DNA of 48,471 nucleotides from Fibrobacter sp. (lineage in GTDB: Bacteria > Fibrobacterota > Chitinivibrionia > Chitinivibrionales > Chitinispirillaceae), in NCBI GenBank assembly GCA_012513915.1, contig JAAZBG010000114.1:1-48471 (forward strand). Reading direction: 5' to 3'. The position numbers and the translations under genes were made by a program. Below the pieces are notes generated by a model. That model worked only from the letters and a program-made list of their open reading frames with translations. It was not told where the DNA came from and did not search any database. Below, piece after piece: positions 1-8,707 of the stretch (positions within the stretch are counted from its first letter, which is position 1; each line of letters starts with the position of its first letter).

Positions 1-3000
1 ATTAAGGTCTGTAAAGTCTATTCTTCGGGAGAATTCATAACAAAAATAAGTGAAACAACTGTTGCAATGGATTTGGGATCAACGGGAAATTCTTTGATGA
101 CAAGTACGATCTCATTTGATGGAAACGGAACTATTCTTGCATGCTGGGATCGGGGTTCACCATTCGGTGCAAAGAAACTTCACTTTACATTTTTAGACCG
201 AGCCTTAAATCCCCTTCATGCCAACGATTCATTAACACAGACTATTGGAGATCCAACAAAATTCTACTATAATAATGTTGCCGGAGTGTCACCATACGGC
301 AATCAGAAGTTTGCGGTATTTTTCTGGGATGTAAACTCAGTCTATCTTAGCAGGATAGAGTTGAACGGCGGCATATTAGATACAAACACAGAAGTTATTG
401 CTAATGGTACTATGCGTTTCTGTGCTGCATCATCATCGGATTCGTTCCTTTATGTCGTATGTAATGGAGATCTTGATAACAACGGGATCAGCGGTATTGA
501 GGGAATCCGGTATCGTTTGAACAATGGTTCATTGGTTAAGGATCGGATATTAAGTAATTCAGATCCACTATCAAATACTGTTATCACTAATGATTATTAT
601 GCAATTATTAATTGTACAATTGACACATCGGGGACAATTGGTGTTGTCTGGAAACAAGATAAACGTTGTAATGGCTCCGTGCTTGCGTATCGGGGTATTC
701 GTTATCAAAGCGGCTACTGGACATCACCGGTTGAATCATTAAATGTAAGTAATGGGGATTCCATCCGTTTTTACCCATTGAAAGTGCAGATTTCCAATGA
801 AAGCTCATGGTATGTTGAGGATTCGATCAGAATAGGGTGTACTGTTGAACAGTGTGAGAATGCTCAATGGTACTCGTTCTCTGATATATCGCTACTTGGA
901 CAACTCAAAACTACATGCAGGTATTATCAATACAGATTAAGAATAAACAGGAATGCGGAAAATACTGCTGACTCGATTGTAACACCGGTTGTATCATCAG
1001 TTACGGTTCCGTGGAATGTTAAACCGGTACTGGTAGCACTTGACTCTATAAAAATGGGAAACAGAATACGAAAAGATGTTACTTTCGATACGATATTTAC
1101 TGTATTGTCAAGACTTGAAACGGTCTATCCATACATACGAATCAGGGATCAGGATAATGGCGATCTGGTGCACTACAGTGCCACATGGCCGGCATCAAAT
1201 GAACCGTTATCGTATAGAAGTAACGGACTTGAACAAATCGTGCAGCCAGTGACAATATTGCCGCTGCCGTATGATACGATTGTTAGTAGTTTGATTAACG
1301 CACGGGATTCTCTGGGATGGAGTGCTCAGAGCCAATCAATTAAACTTGTCAGTCGCAATGCAATTCCTCAAATTCTTATTAAAATCAAACATTCCGGTAA
1401 CAATGATACTATCATGATGAACAGTGACCTGGTATTGACTTTACAGGAAGAGGATACTGTATATATCAATTACTCGGTATCTGATACCAATGATGCATCC
1501 ACGGTTTATGGAAGAATAAAGCGGCTAAGTGGTGTGACCTATCAAACAATAGATTCAACACAATCAAGTGGTGTCTATCGTCTGCTGTGCAGCTCTGTTG
1601 ATCCCGTAGATACAGCAAAGTATCGTGTTGATGTATCTGATCCTGATACGGTATATGGGTACAGATTATCACTTGTTATCAATCATAAGCCGGTGATTGA
1701 TTCGATTGCATACGTGGGAAAAAGCGCACAACACAAAGATACTATCAAAATAAAAGCAGGTTTACCAATCACATTCGGGATGCATGTTACTGAAAGGGAT
1801 CTTACCTTCTGGGATACACTTTATTGCACTATATCCACAATGTCAATTGTTCAGACTGTTGAAAGTGTTTCGGCTGTGAATTTGTTTACCTTTATTCCTC
1901 TACCGGGAGATTCAGTAGTAAAATTTTTTGTAGTTGATAAATATGGAAGAACTGATAGTGCTGTAGTGTATGTGGAAATGCCCTGGTTCGAGACGGATAG
2001 TTTGAAAAATCCACAGTATCGTCGTGCTTTGGATTCCTTACAGAGTGGTTTATCATTGATTGATAAAAGTACAGTAGGGGATACTGTTGCTATTCCTCTT
2101 CTCAACACAGGAAAAGATGTACTGTATATTACCGGATGCTCATTCAGAAATGAAAAGAATAAATGGATGACAGCAACGTTACTAAATGATACAAGACGTC
2201 TCTCAGTTCCATTTACTACTCCTGTACCATTGCAACCGGAGATTGAACAAAAACTTATACTTGAATTTTCAGCATATCAGTTAAGTGGTGACAGCGTTGA
2301 GTATGATACAGTAATAATAACAACCGATGATCCTGCGCATGATACGATACTGATTCCTGTGCAATTTGAGTATAATGATCTGCCTGTACTAGTATCTGTG
2401 GAACCTGATTATATTGCAGACAGACCATATTGGGCGCTTGGCAAAAAAATGCCGACAAATGGAAAAACATTTCCGCCGCATGCTGCAATACAGATAACAT
2501 TTTCCGAGCCTATGGATTCAGTTTCCGCTCTTACGGCAATTACAGTCTATAGCGTTTATGATTCTCTAAGCCAGAAAAGTATCGTTCCGATACCATTGAA
2601 CCACGTATGGGTACAGAACTATACAAAACTGCGTCTTATTCCAGAATATACTATGTCAAGCACAACCTATGGTTTCAAGCCGCCATCAGGGCTTTTTATT
2701 GCGACTGACTCCATTGCATTGAACATTACCAGTATGTTAAAAGACAGGGCCACGACGCCATCAGGACCAAATATGCTTGATATACAAAAACTATACCGCA
2801 AATCAGTGTCTGCCGATACAACACTGCATATGAAAGTTGATAGCATAACATTCACACTAATTGGTATTACTCCGGATGTCGGTGATTCACAGATAGATTC
2901 GAAAAAACCGGAAATTACACTAACTTTTTCAGCACCGATCTATGCCCGTTCAGTGGATACATCAAAGGTTGACAATACAACATTGATTGTACGCTCCCGG

Positions 3001-3951
3001 TTCAATGGCGGTCAACAGCATGCTTTTGATTCAATATATACCGGCACGAACAATGTAACCTTCAGGTTGTCCGGAAATCTTTTTTATAACGATTCTGTAA
3101 CGTGTTTGTATAAAAGTGTTTCAGTCAGAAATACAAGCGGGTTCTCCATTGATAGGAACCGTGATGGTATTCCGGCAGCGGATTATGATACCCTGTCAAA
3201 TGAAGATGATGTCCAATGGCAGTACAAGGTTAAGGATATCAAGTTGTTGAGTATATCACCTTTAAATGGCACGGTTTCAAATTCCATCTCTCCTCAGGTG
3301 GTTCTTACTTTCAGTGAACCAGTCTGGTCAGGCTCATTTGATACAAGTTTACTGAGTAGTAATAGAAGCATATCGATGCACTCTGTGTATTCAACAAAAC
3401 CTGGAAGCTTTACATCAATACAATATTCTGCTGACAGTACCACAATCACCCTGCAGCCATCAGAGAAGTATTTCAGTGATGACAGTATCAGTTGTATATT
3501 TACGGGGTTTACTAAAACATATTCTTATCAGGCCGCAGATAATCTCCCGCGTGATACCGCAGCATCATTTGGTTACAAATCATGGTATTTTTTAACATCA
3601 AATATGGGGTTTTATACATACCCCAATCCTTACAAGCCGGGAAAAGATCCGCGGCATTGCAGTGCCGGTGGGCCTTGTGGTATATGGTTCAAAAATCTTC
3701 ATTCTCTAAAAAGGGGTGTAAGTGATATTTCCGTGAAGATCTATGATATGAATGCAAATGTGATACTTGATACAAAAAGAAAAATTGGTCTTATACACTT
3801 TGAAACCGGTAATATACAAAGCATTCCACAGTGGTTCTGGGACACCCGTAATATGAAGGGCGAACTTATTGCTTCCGGTCTCTATATGTATGCAATATTT
3901 GACAAAAATGGAAAAATGCTGCTCAAAGACAAACTGGTTATTGTCAGGTAA
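1..3951 (+). CDS. Large secreted Ig-like repeat protein with FlgD-like C-terminal domain, 5' partial
   Basis: The reading frame is open from base 1, so the gene begins upstream; the first ATG in the window (base 67) sits in mid-protein. The visible part is over 1300 residues, rich in Ser, Thr, Asp and Tyr, with a beta-strand-like pattern and no transmembrane segment. At least three stretches resemble the bacterial Big_5/SbsA Ig-like fold, each with an 'ITFSEPMD'-like core (for example ITFSEPM, ITLTFSAPI, VVLTFSEPV; about residues 800, 970 and 1080 counted from base 67). The last ~100 residues contain 'YPNPYKPG', 'VKIYDMNANVI' and 'GLYMYAIFDKNGK', the pattern of FlgD-Ig or type IX secretion C-terminal domains. 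It is probably a cell-surface or secreted protein; the substrate is unknown. That the tail is a type IX sorting signal is inferred. Confidence 0.75.
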   Translation: MKVCKVYSSGEFITKISETTVAMDLGSTGNSLMTSTISFDGNGTILACWDRGSPFGAKKLHFTFLDRALNPLHANDSLTQTIGDPTKFYYNNVAGVSPYGNQKFAVFFWDVNSVYLSRIELNGGILDTNTEVIANGTMRFCAASSSDSFLYVVCNGDLDNNGISGIEGIRYRLNNGSLVKDRILSNSDPLSNTVITNDYYAIINCTIDTSGTIGVVWKQDKRCNGSVLAYRGIRYQSGYWTSPVESLNVSNGDSIRFYPLKVQISNESSWYVEDSIRIGCTVEQCENAQWYSFSDISLLGQLKTTCRYYQYRLRINRNAENTADSIVTPVVSSVTVPWNVKPVLVALDSIKMGNRIRKDVTFDTIFTVLSRLETVYPYIRIRDQDNGDLVHYSATWPASNEPLSYRSNGLEQIVQPVTILPLPYDTIVSSLINARDSLGWSAQSQSIKLVSRNAIPQILIKIKHSGNNDTIMMNSDLVLTLQEEDTVYINYSVSDTNDASTVYGRIKRLSGVTYQTIDSTQSSGVYRLLCSSVDPVDTAKYRVDVSDPDTVYGYRLSLVINHKPVIDSIAYVGKSAQHKDTIKIKAGLPITFGMHVTERDLTFWDTLYCTISTMSIVQTVESVSAVNLFTFIPLPGDSVVKFFVVDKYGRTDSAVVYVEMPWFETDSLKNPQYRRALDSLQSGLSLIDKSTVGDTVAIPLLNTGKDVLYITGCSFRNEKNKWMTATLLNDTRRLSVPFTTPVPLQPEIEQKLILEFSAYQLSGDSVEYDTVIITTDDPAHDTILIPVQFEYNDLPVLVSVEPDYIADRPYWALGKKMPTNGKTFPPHAAIQITFSEPMDSVSALTAITVYSVYDSLSQKSIVPIPLNHVWVQNYTKLRLIPEYTMSSTTYGFKPPSGLFIATDSIALNITSMLKDRATTPSGPNMLDIQKLYRKSVSADTTLHMKVDSITFTLIGITPDVGDSQIDSKKPEITLTFSAPIYARSVDTSKVDNTTLIVRSRFNGGQQHAFDSIYTGTNNVTFRLSGNLFYNDSVTCLYKSVSVRNTSGFSIDRNRDGIPAADYDTLSNEDDVQWQYKVKDIKLLSISPLNGTVSNSISPQVVLTFSEPVWSGSFDTSLLSSNRSISMHSVYSTKPGSFTSIQYSADSTTITLQPSEKYFSDDSISCIFTGFTKTYSYQAADNLPRDTAASFGYKSWYFLTSNMGFYTYPNPYKPGKDPRHCSAGGPCGIWFKNLHSLKRGVSDISVKIYDMNANVILDTKRKIGLIHFETGNIQSIPQWFWDTRNMKGELIASGLYMYAIFDKNGKMLLKDKLVIVR

Positions 3952-4006
3952 TACCGTCAATCCGGAATAACAATATAAATTCCATAGATATTCAGGAGGA
4001 CGGTAT
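3951..4006. terminator. Imperfect long hairpin between convergent genes
   Basis: ATACCGTC (3951-3958) pairs with GACGGTAT (3999-4006), and inside it TCCGGAATA pairs with TATTCAGGA with one mismatch, leaving a loop of about 20 bases. It lies between the stop of the large secreted protein gene and the stop of greA, which face each other. There is no clear T-run, so a shared terminator or transcript-end stabiliser is an inference from position and structure. Confidence 0.4.
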
Positions 4007-4033
4007 CAATAATTAAAGTGGCGTATGAATTGA

Positions 4034-4501
4034 TCAGAATGAGAGTTCAAGAATCTTGTAATGCAGCGTACCGCGTGGAACGATAATCGAAACATCATCA
4101 CCAACTTTTTTCCCGATAAGTGCTTTACCGATAGGGGAATTGATAGATACTTTTTCATCAGTGGCACCGGCATCCATATCGGAAACTACATGAAACATCT
4201 CAATTTCACCATCATCATCCTGAACCTTGACCTTGGTTCCCATAATCACCTTATCAGTAACCATGTTGGAAGTATCAATGATTTGTGCTCTGGCAATTCT
4301 ATCACGAAGGTATGCAAGCTGTCCCTCCAAAAATCCCAAACGTTCTCTTCCTGCATGATAATCGGCGTTTTCCTTTAGATCACCATGGCTGCGTGCTAAT
4401 TCAATACGTGCAACAACCAAAGGCTTCTCCGCCATCAGTTCTGCTAATTTGGCTTGAAGCTCCTCAAGATTTTCTTTAGTTAGAAGAATTGTATCGCTCA
4501 T
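4034..4501 (-). CDS. greA: Transcription elongation factor GreA
   Basis: This 155-residue protein binds the RNA polymerase secondary channel and stimulates cleavage of backtracked transcripts. The N-terminal coiled coil carries the family block around 'HGDLKENADYHAGRERLGF', with the acidic tip residues and the Glu/Asp-Tyr motif; the C-terminal half has 'NSPIGKALIGKKVGDD' and 'LHYKILEL', typical of GreA rather than GreB. The open frame reaches back to base 4561. I chose the ATG at 4501 because AAGGA lies five bases in front of it; the ATG at 4504 would be only two bases from that site, and the extra 19 residues upstream do not fit the family. Length matches the usual ~158 residues. It is transcribed alone. 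Confidence 0.95.
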   Translation of the reverse strand: MSDTILLTKENLEELQAKLAELMAEKPLVVARIELARSHGDLKENADYHAGRERLGFLEGQLAYLRDRIARAQIIDTSNMVTDKVIMGTKVKVQDDDGEIEMFHVVSDMDAGATDEKVSINSPIGKALIGKKVGDDVSIIVPRGTLHYKILELSF

Positions 4502-4504
4502 CAT

Positions 4505-4839
4505 TATCCTTTTTAAAATATGGTATAACCTTAAAATAGTTGCATAAAAAGCGAAATGCAACTCTTAAAACAGCAGAAGGCAGGATGTATGGTCATAATC
4601 AGTTACTGATAACCGGGATCGGGTTATATAAGGCTGATAATGGCTAAACACAGGATTAAATGTTTCTGCTTTAAAAATCGCATAGCAAAGAAGGAGTGAA
4701 TCAACTTTTCCTCTCTCTGTTACCCATAAACCCTGACAATCCAATAGATTTGCTGGATTAACAATTTTCTATTGGACATTCCAGGTTAAAATTTAAGTAT
4801 ATTATAACCCGCCTTTAATACCGGGAAAGGATACATGAA
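4505..4839. other. Divergent intergenic region between greA and mtnA
   Basis: About 335 bases with no supported gene. It must hold the promoters of both flanking genes. The visible structure is an inverted repeat CCAATAGA (4741-4748) / TCTATTGG (4768-4775) with a 19-base loop, followed by an A/T-rich stretch with TATTAT/TATAAC near 4800-4808 that could serve as a -10 for mtnA. No riboswitch fold is recognised. Confidence 0.35.
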
Positions 4840-5886
4840 ATGGCTCGTTTAAAGACAATTGATTACGTAAACGGAAAAGTGCAGATCATTGATCAGACAC
4901 TGCTGCCGAATGAACTGAAATATCTTACTATTGAAACAGTAAACGATATGTATGATGCAATCAAGGTGCTTAAAGTTCGCGGGGCTCCTGCGATTGGTAT
5001 TGCCGGGGCGTTTGGTACATGTCTTGGGGTTGCTGATGTCGCTTCTGATGCAACAATTGATCAATTTAAAGCAATTTTTATAAGGCATGCAGATTATCTG
5101 AACAGTTCACGCCCAACAGCTGTAAATCTTCACTGGGCAATCAACAGAATGAAACAGAAATTGGAGAGTCTGCTTCCACTTAATAATATCGGGCTTATCA
5201 GGCAGAAACTTCTGGATGAAGCGGTTGCTATTCTTGAGGAGGACCGTAGAACCGGACGGGCAATCGGGGAGGCTGGTTTTGAACTGCTTAAAAATACAAC
5301 GACGATTTTGACCCACTGTAACGCGGGTGGACTTGCAACAGCAGAATATGGAACTGCGCTTGCCCCTGTGTATATCGGTGCTGAAAAGGGACACATTTTT
5401 CATGTGTATTCTGACGAGACCCGTCCGCTGCTTCAGGGCGCCCGAATCACAACTTTTGAGCTGATGCATGCGGGGATTCCGGTAACGCTGATTTGTGATA
5501 ACATGGCAGCATCAGTGATGGCAAAGGGAAAGATTGATGCGGTGATCGTCGGGGCGGATCGTATTACACGTAACGGTGATACCGCAAACAAAATTGGAAC
5601 CTACGGCGTAGCGTTACTTGCAAAAGCGCACAATATTCCGTTTTATGTGGCAGCTCCTTTCTCAACGTTTGATCTTACTATGGAATGCGGTGAACAGATC
5701 CCGATCGAGGAACGTGATGCAGAGGAGATCACCTGCGGTTTCGGTAAACAGACTGCACCAACCGGTGTCAAGGTGTTTAATCCCGCCTTTGATGTAACGC
5801 CGAATAATCTGATTACTGCGTTTATTACCGATAAAGGGGTGATCACACCACCGTATGCTTCTAAAATTGTGTCAACATTAGGGTGA
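4840..5886 (+). CDS. mtnA: Methylthioribose-1-phosphate isomerase
   Basis: It converts 5-methylthioribose-1-phosphate to methylthioribulose-1-phosphate in methionine salvage. The 348-residue length and motifs fit the eIF2B-like isomerase family: RGAPAIG at residues 48-54, THCNAGGLA with the catalytic Cys at 160, DETRPLLQGAR near 192, ICDNMAA near 218, and VGADRI with the catalytic Asp at 240, followed by NGDTANKIGTYG. AAAGGA lies 8 bases before the chosen ATG; an out-of-frame ATG at 4835 is ignored. The gene directly downstream starts 6 bases after the stop, so the two are probably cotranscribed. No other methionine-salvage gene is nearby. Confidence 0.95.
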   Translation: MARLKTIDYVNGKVQIIDQTLLPNELKYLTIETVNDMYDAIKVLKVRGAPAIGIAGAFGTCLGVADVASDATIDQFKAIFIRHADYLNSSRPTAVNLHWAINRMKQKLESLLPLNNIGLIRQKLLDEAVAILEEDRRTGRAIGEAGFELLKNTTTILTHCNAGGLATAEYGTALAPVYIGAEKGHIFHVYSDETRPLLQGARITTFELMHAGIPVTLICDNMAASVMAKGKIDAVIVGADRITRNGDTANKIGTYGVALLAKAHNIPFYVAAPFSTFDLTMECGEQIPIEERDAEEITCGFGKQTAPTGVKVFNPAFDVTPNNLITAFITDKGVITPPYASKIVSTLG

Positions 5887-5892
5887 TACTGT

Positions 5893-6102
5893 ATGCGTGG
5901 AAGAGTCAGATTATTCAATGATATTATCGGTACCGGATACCTGGAACCGGATGATGGTTCGCCGGTACTGAAATTTTCCTACAAGGATATTATCAAACCC
6001 GGGTATCAATTGCTCTATGAGGGACAGACGGTGAATTTCTCAATTCGTCAAACATCCCGTGGTCCGCTTGCAGTGGAGATTTATCCCGATTGGACTGAAT
6101 GA
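5893..6102 (+). CDS. Divergent cold-shock-domain-like small protein
   Basis: This 69-residue protein aligns over its whole length with CspA-type cold-shock domains: 'GRVRLFND' resembles GxVKWFN, 'GTGYLEPDDGS' sits at the RNP1 position (normally KGFGFI), 'VLKFSYKDI' at RNP2 (normally VFVHFSAI), and 'GYQLLYEGQTVNFSI..SRGPLAVEI' matches the C-terminal strands. Most aromatic residues that stack on nucleic acid in CspA are replaced: Trp of KWFN by Leu, the first Phe of RNP1 by Thr, and RNP2 is shifted by one residue. The beta-barrel fold is therefore likely, but classical RNA/ssDNA binding is doubtful. It lies 6 bases after mtnA. The assignment is by my own alignment. Confidence 0.65.
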   Translation: MRGRVRLFNDIIGTGYLEPDDGSPVLKFSYKDIIKPGYQLLYEGQTVNFSIRQTSRGPLAVEIYPDWTE

Positions 6103-6109
6103 TAGGGAT

Positions 6110-6153
6110 ACATTGTAATGAGACGTGTGTTATCGCGCGTCTCATTACAATGT
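6110..6153. terminator. Long perfect hairpin between convergent genes
   Basis: The 16-base arm ACATTGTAATGAGACG (6110-6125) is followed after 12 bases by its exact reverse complement (6138-6153), and one further G:T pair is possible. It starts 7 bases after the stop of the cold-shock-like gene and lies 25 bases from the stop of the convergent minus-strand gene. No T-run follows the stem on the plus strand; the A-run at 6171-6177 lies further out. A bidirectional terminator is the simplest reading. Confidence 0.55.
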
Positions 6154-6178
6154 TCTTAACTTCGTGCTGTCAAAAAAA

Positions 6179-7234
6179 TTAATACACCACCACTTCATCA
6201 GTTCTTAACAAAACCTTCATCAGTTCAAAAATCTCATTTTTCGAGCCGCAGTAACTTAGCAGGTCATGTTTTCCCCGGCTCGGATGTGATGCATCACCTT
6301 TTGTAAACTGAAGTTCTATCTCACCATAAAGAAGTGTGCTTCCGTACCCGTGGCTGTAACCCTGAATCGCGCCTTTTTTACCATCTCTGCCTCCTGCCGG
6401 GATATCAACACACTCATCCTGTGTTACAGGAAGATCCTGTGATACTTTAACGACACAATACCAGATATCCGGCTGGTCAAACGGAGCACAGTACACGATT
6501 TTTACCGGATTTTCCCAATCGGTACCATCAGGTTCAGTTGCACATTTGAATGGATCTTTTGAGTCGACAAGGAATCGGGCATAGTCAGCATGGGTTGCAA
6601 ACCGGGATGATGGCAGGGGGGAAAAGTAGTGCGTAACTTTTAATGGATCACATGAGGGGAAAAATATTGTCCCTGGTCGTGATGTACCACAAGTAGCCAC
6701 CATTGTAATTGACCATGCACTGTAATGGTTATTACATCCCGGAATCAGTAGTGAATCGTCAATTGACACTCCGGCAAATGAAATGCCGCTGTTAAAAGGG
6801 TCTTTTTGAACCGGAGAGAATACCCGCCTTGATGTGCAGTTGTCAATTGTCTGGCGGGTGAGGTAATTATAGACAGAAAAATTCTTAATATACTCGGAGT
6901 CAGTTGTCTTTTTGTAAGTTCCCGGATCAACAGAATCCTGTACAAGAAATCCATCAAAAGCTTGCGGATTTGTAAAAAAATAATCCTGCTGTGGTGCAAT
7001 CCACTGACGTTCACCACCCAGGCACCAATCACGGTTTTTAATCTGATTGACAATATCAGGGTGAACAAAAAGTGTGTTCGGAAGATCTGTTGATGGAAAC
7101 AGGCCGATAACACGTCCTCCAAACTCGCTTATAAGAATAGATGAATTTCCTGTACGTAAACGTTCCACACGGGTTGTCTGTGAATCTTTTAGTGTTGTGT
7201 AAAGATGATCTTCGTTCCAGAGTTTGTTGGTCAT
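6179..7234 (-). CDS. Galactose-mutarotase-fold-like protein (DUF6786-like), function unknown
   Basis: A 351-residue soluble protein without signal peptide. The N-terminal part has 'SEFGGRVIGLFPS' and the middle 'CLGGERQWIAPQQDYFF', a pattern seen in mutarotase-like (aldose-1-epimerase superfamily) proteins, with beta-rich sequence throughout and 'GYSHGYGSTLLYGEIELQF' near the C terminus. This suggests binding of a carbohydrate, but I cannot point to certain catalytic residues. It follows the polysaccharide deacetylase gene by 24 bases in the same direction, so the two are likely cotranscribed and may share a carbohydrate-related role. The family name is from memory of the pattern and is less sure than the fold. 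Confidence 0.5.
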   Translation of the reverse strand: MTNKLWNEDHLYTTLKDSQTTRVERLRTGNSSILISEFGGRVIGLFPSTDLPNTLFVHPDIVNQIKNRDWCLGGERQWIAPQQDYFFTNPQAFDGFLVQDSVDPGTYKKTTDSEYIKNFSVYNYLTRQTIDNCTSRRVFSPVQKDPFNSGISFAGVSIDDSLLIPGCNNHYSAWSITMVATCGTSRPGTIFFPSCDPLKVTHYFSPLPSSRFATHADYARFLVDSKDPFKCATEPDGTDWENPVKIVYCAPFDQPDIWYCVVKVSQDLPVTQDECVDIPAGGRDGKKGAIQGYSHGYGSTLLYGEIELQFTKGDASHPSRGKHDLLSYCGSKNEIFELMKVLLRTDEVVVY

Positions 7235-7258
7235 TGTAAAATCCTGCGTTGTTTGTGC

Positions 7259-8119
7259 TTAATACGTAATATTCTGATATGTATCTCTCAGTCGCCAGAC
7301 CGGTGTACCTTTAGAAAAATGTGATAAAAGAACTGATACTGCCCGTGATACTGAGATGTAATTCTGTGGGTTGATCTTATGGAGAATATTCTCTACTGAT
7401 TCAAATTGATATACACCATACACCGGGAAGAGGTCTGGTGAGCTGATTTTTTTGTGGTCTCTGTAAATCGTTCCATAGGTATACCCGACTTGCTGTGCAT
7501 ATTGCCAGACTCTGCGGTTAACACCTCCAAAGGGAAACGAAATACTGGTAACAGGACATCCGGTCATATCCTCAAGAGTTTTTTTTGATGTTGCAAGTTC
7601 AGTTCTCAGATCGGTATCATTGAGATAGGGCAGGAATGCATGAGATGACGTGTGGCTGCCTATCTCGTGACCTTGTGCTGCAATTCGCCGGATTGCATTG
7701 TTGTCAAGATGCCGGTTGTTACTATAGATATCCCAGCTCGACTTTTTCCCGCTGAATCCGGTGACACAGAAGATAGTAGTTTTAAAATTAAATTTTTCAA
7801 TAATCGGCAGTGCGTATTCTTCAACACACTGAAAACCATCATCGAACGTAATCAGAACAGACTTTTTATCCGGGAGGTGTTTATCACGTGATGATACTGT
7901 TACACCCTGATAGTTTTGGTCTTTCAAAAGCGCTATAAGATGTTCAAATTTTTTTGTGGAGTAACAGGATAAATTTGGAAGCAGGGCTCCTGGAATTACA
8001 GAATGAAAAAGAAGTCCCGGTACGGATATCTGTCTGTTAACTTTACCAAAAAGCAGTGATGCAAGTCCGCCCGCAGAGAAGGGTAGTGCTGCAATCAAAA
8101 AAAGGGTATTGACTATCAT
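7259..8119 (-). CDS. Polysaccharide deacetylase family protein (NodB domain)
   Basis: The 286-residue protein has a hydrophobic N terminus (residues 1-24, a likely signal anchor) and a NodB homology domain with the five expected blocks: TFDDG at 91-95 (catalytic base and metal Asp), HTSSH at 156-160 (metal His pair), and 'SFPFGGVNRRVW' further on. These metal-dependent enzymes remove N- or O-acetyl groups from cell-wall or exported polysaccharides, here probably outside the cytoplasmic membrane. It is the first gene of a two-gene unit with the mutarotase-like gene. The substrate cannot be read from the sequence. Confidence 0.85.
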   Translation of the reverse strand: MIVNTLFLIAALPFSAGGLASLLFGKVNRQISVPGLLFHSVIPGALLPNLSCYSTKKFEHLIALLKDQNYQGVTVSSRDKHLPDKKSVLITFDDGFQCVEEYALPIIEKFNFKTTIFCVTGFSGKKSSWDIYSNNRHLDNNAIRRIAAQGHEIGSHTSSHAFLPYLNDTDLRTELATSKKTLEDMTGCPVTSISFPFGGVNRRVWQYAQQVGYTYGTIYRDHKKISSPDLFPVYGVYQFESVENILHKINPQNYISVSRAVSVLLSHFSKGTPVWRLRDTYQNITY

Positions 8120-8300
8120 GTCTGAAAAATATATTTAAAAAAGTATATTACAAAGAGTATTAAATAACGAACGAGAAGAGAATCCGTACAACATTAATGG
8201 ACGATTAATGATAGTATATCGTTACAAACAATGTATGAACTGATGTGGTTCATATTAAAGTAATTGGGGGAGTTGTGTTTAACAAAAAAAAGGAGTAGTA

Positions 8301-8579
8301 GTGAGTAAAAATAAAAGTGGTAATGGGCATTTTGTCTGCCCGAATTGCGGCACCGACCTTGTCGAAAATGCAAAGGTATGTCCAAATTGTGGCTCTGATG
8401 AAAGTACGGGGTGGTCTGAAAGTACATATCTTGATGGACTTGGGATACCGTTTGAGGATGAATATGATGAAATTAAGGAATCAGAATTTAGCAGCAAACG
8501 GAGACGGCAAATCAGTTGGAGTGCTGCAGTCGGTATAATACTTTTGATACTCTTTGTGGTAATGGTTCTGCGCTTTTAG
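8301..8579 (+). CDS. Small zinc-ribbon membrane protein
   Basis: This 92-residue protein has two CPNCG knuckles (residues 13-17 and 27-31), a classic zinc ribbon, then an acidic linker, a short basic patch (KRRR) and one C-terminal membrane helix (about residues 73-91). The zinc ribbon therefore faces the cytoplasm as a tail-anchored unit. The start is GTG, with AGGAG 5 bases upstream. It converges on the roadblock/MglA gene cluster and shares a terminator with it. Function is unknown; a protein-protein docking role is only a guess from the architecture. Confidence 0.7.
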   Translation: MSKNKSGNGHFVCPNCGTDLVENAKVCPNCGSDESTGWSESTYLDGLGIPFEDEYDEIKESEFSSKRRRQISWSAAVGIILLILFVVMVLRF

Positions 8580-8675
8580 CGTGATTTCACTATTTGCATT
8601 TTTAGTGGGGGAAAGGACGATGGATGAGAGATTTGCAAGACCGTACTTAGAAAAACAATTTATAAATAAAGGAAT

Positions 8676-8707
8676 AAAAAAGAGGAATATGATTATTCCT
8701 CTTTTTT
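8676..8707. terminator. Bidirectional intrinsic terminator
   Basis: A six-A run and GAGGAATA (8676-8689) pair perfectly with TATTCCTC and a six-T run (8694-8707) around a 4-base loop. The stem is flanked by a T-run on both strands, so it can end the zinc-ribbon gene on the plus strand and the roadblock gene on the minus strand. It overlaps the stop codon of the latter (8693-8695). Confidence 0.85.

Noticed and set aside
4502..4561. Extended N terminus for GreA
   Set aside because: The extra residues do not match the family, and the ribosome binding site sits in front of the ATG at 4501.
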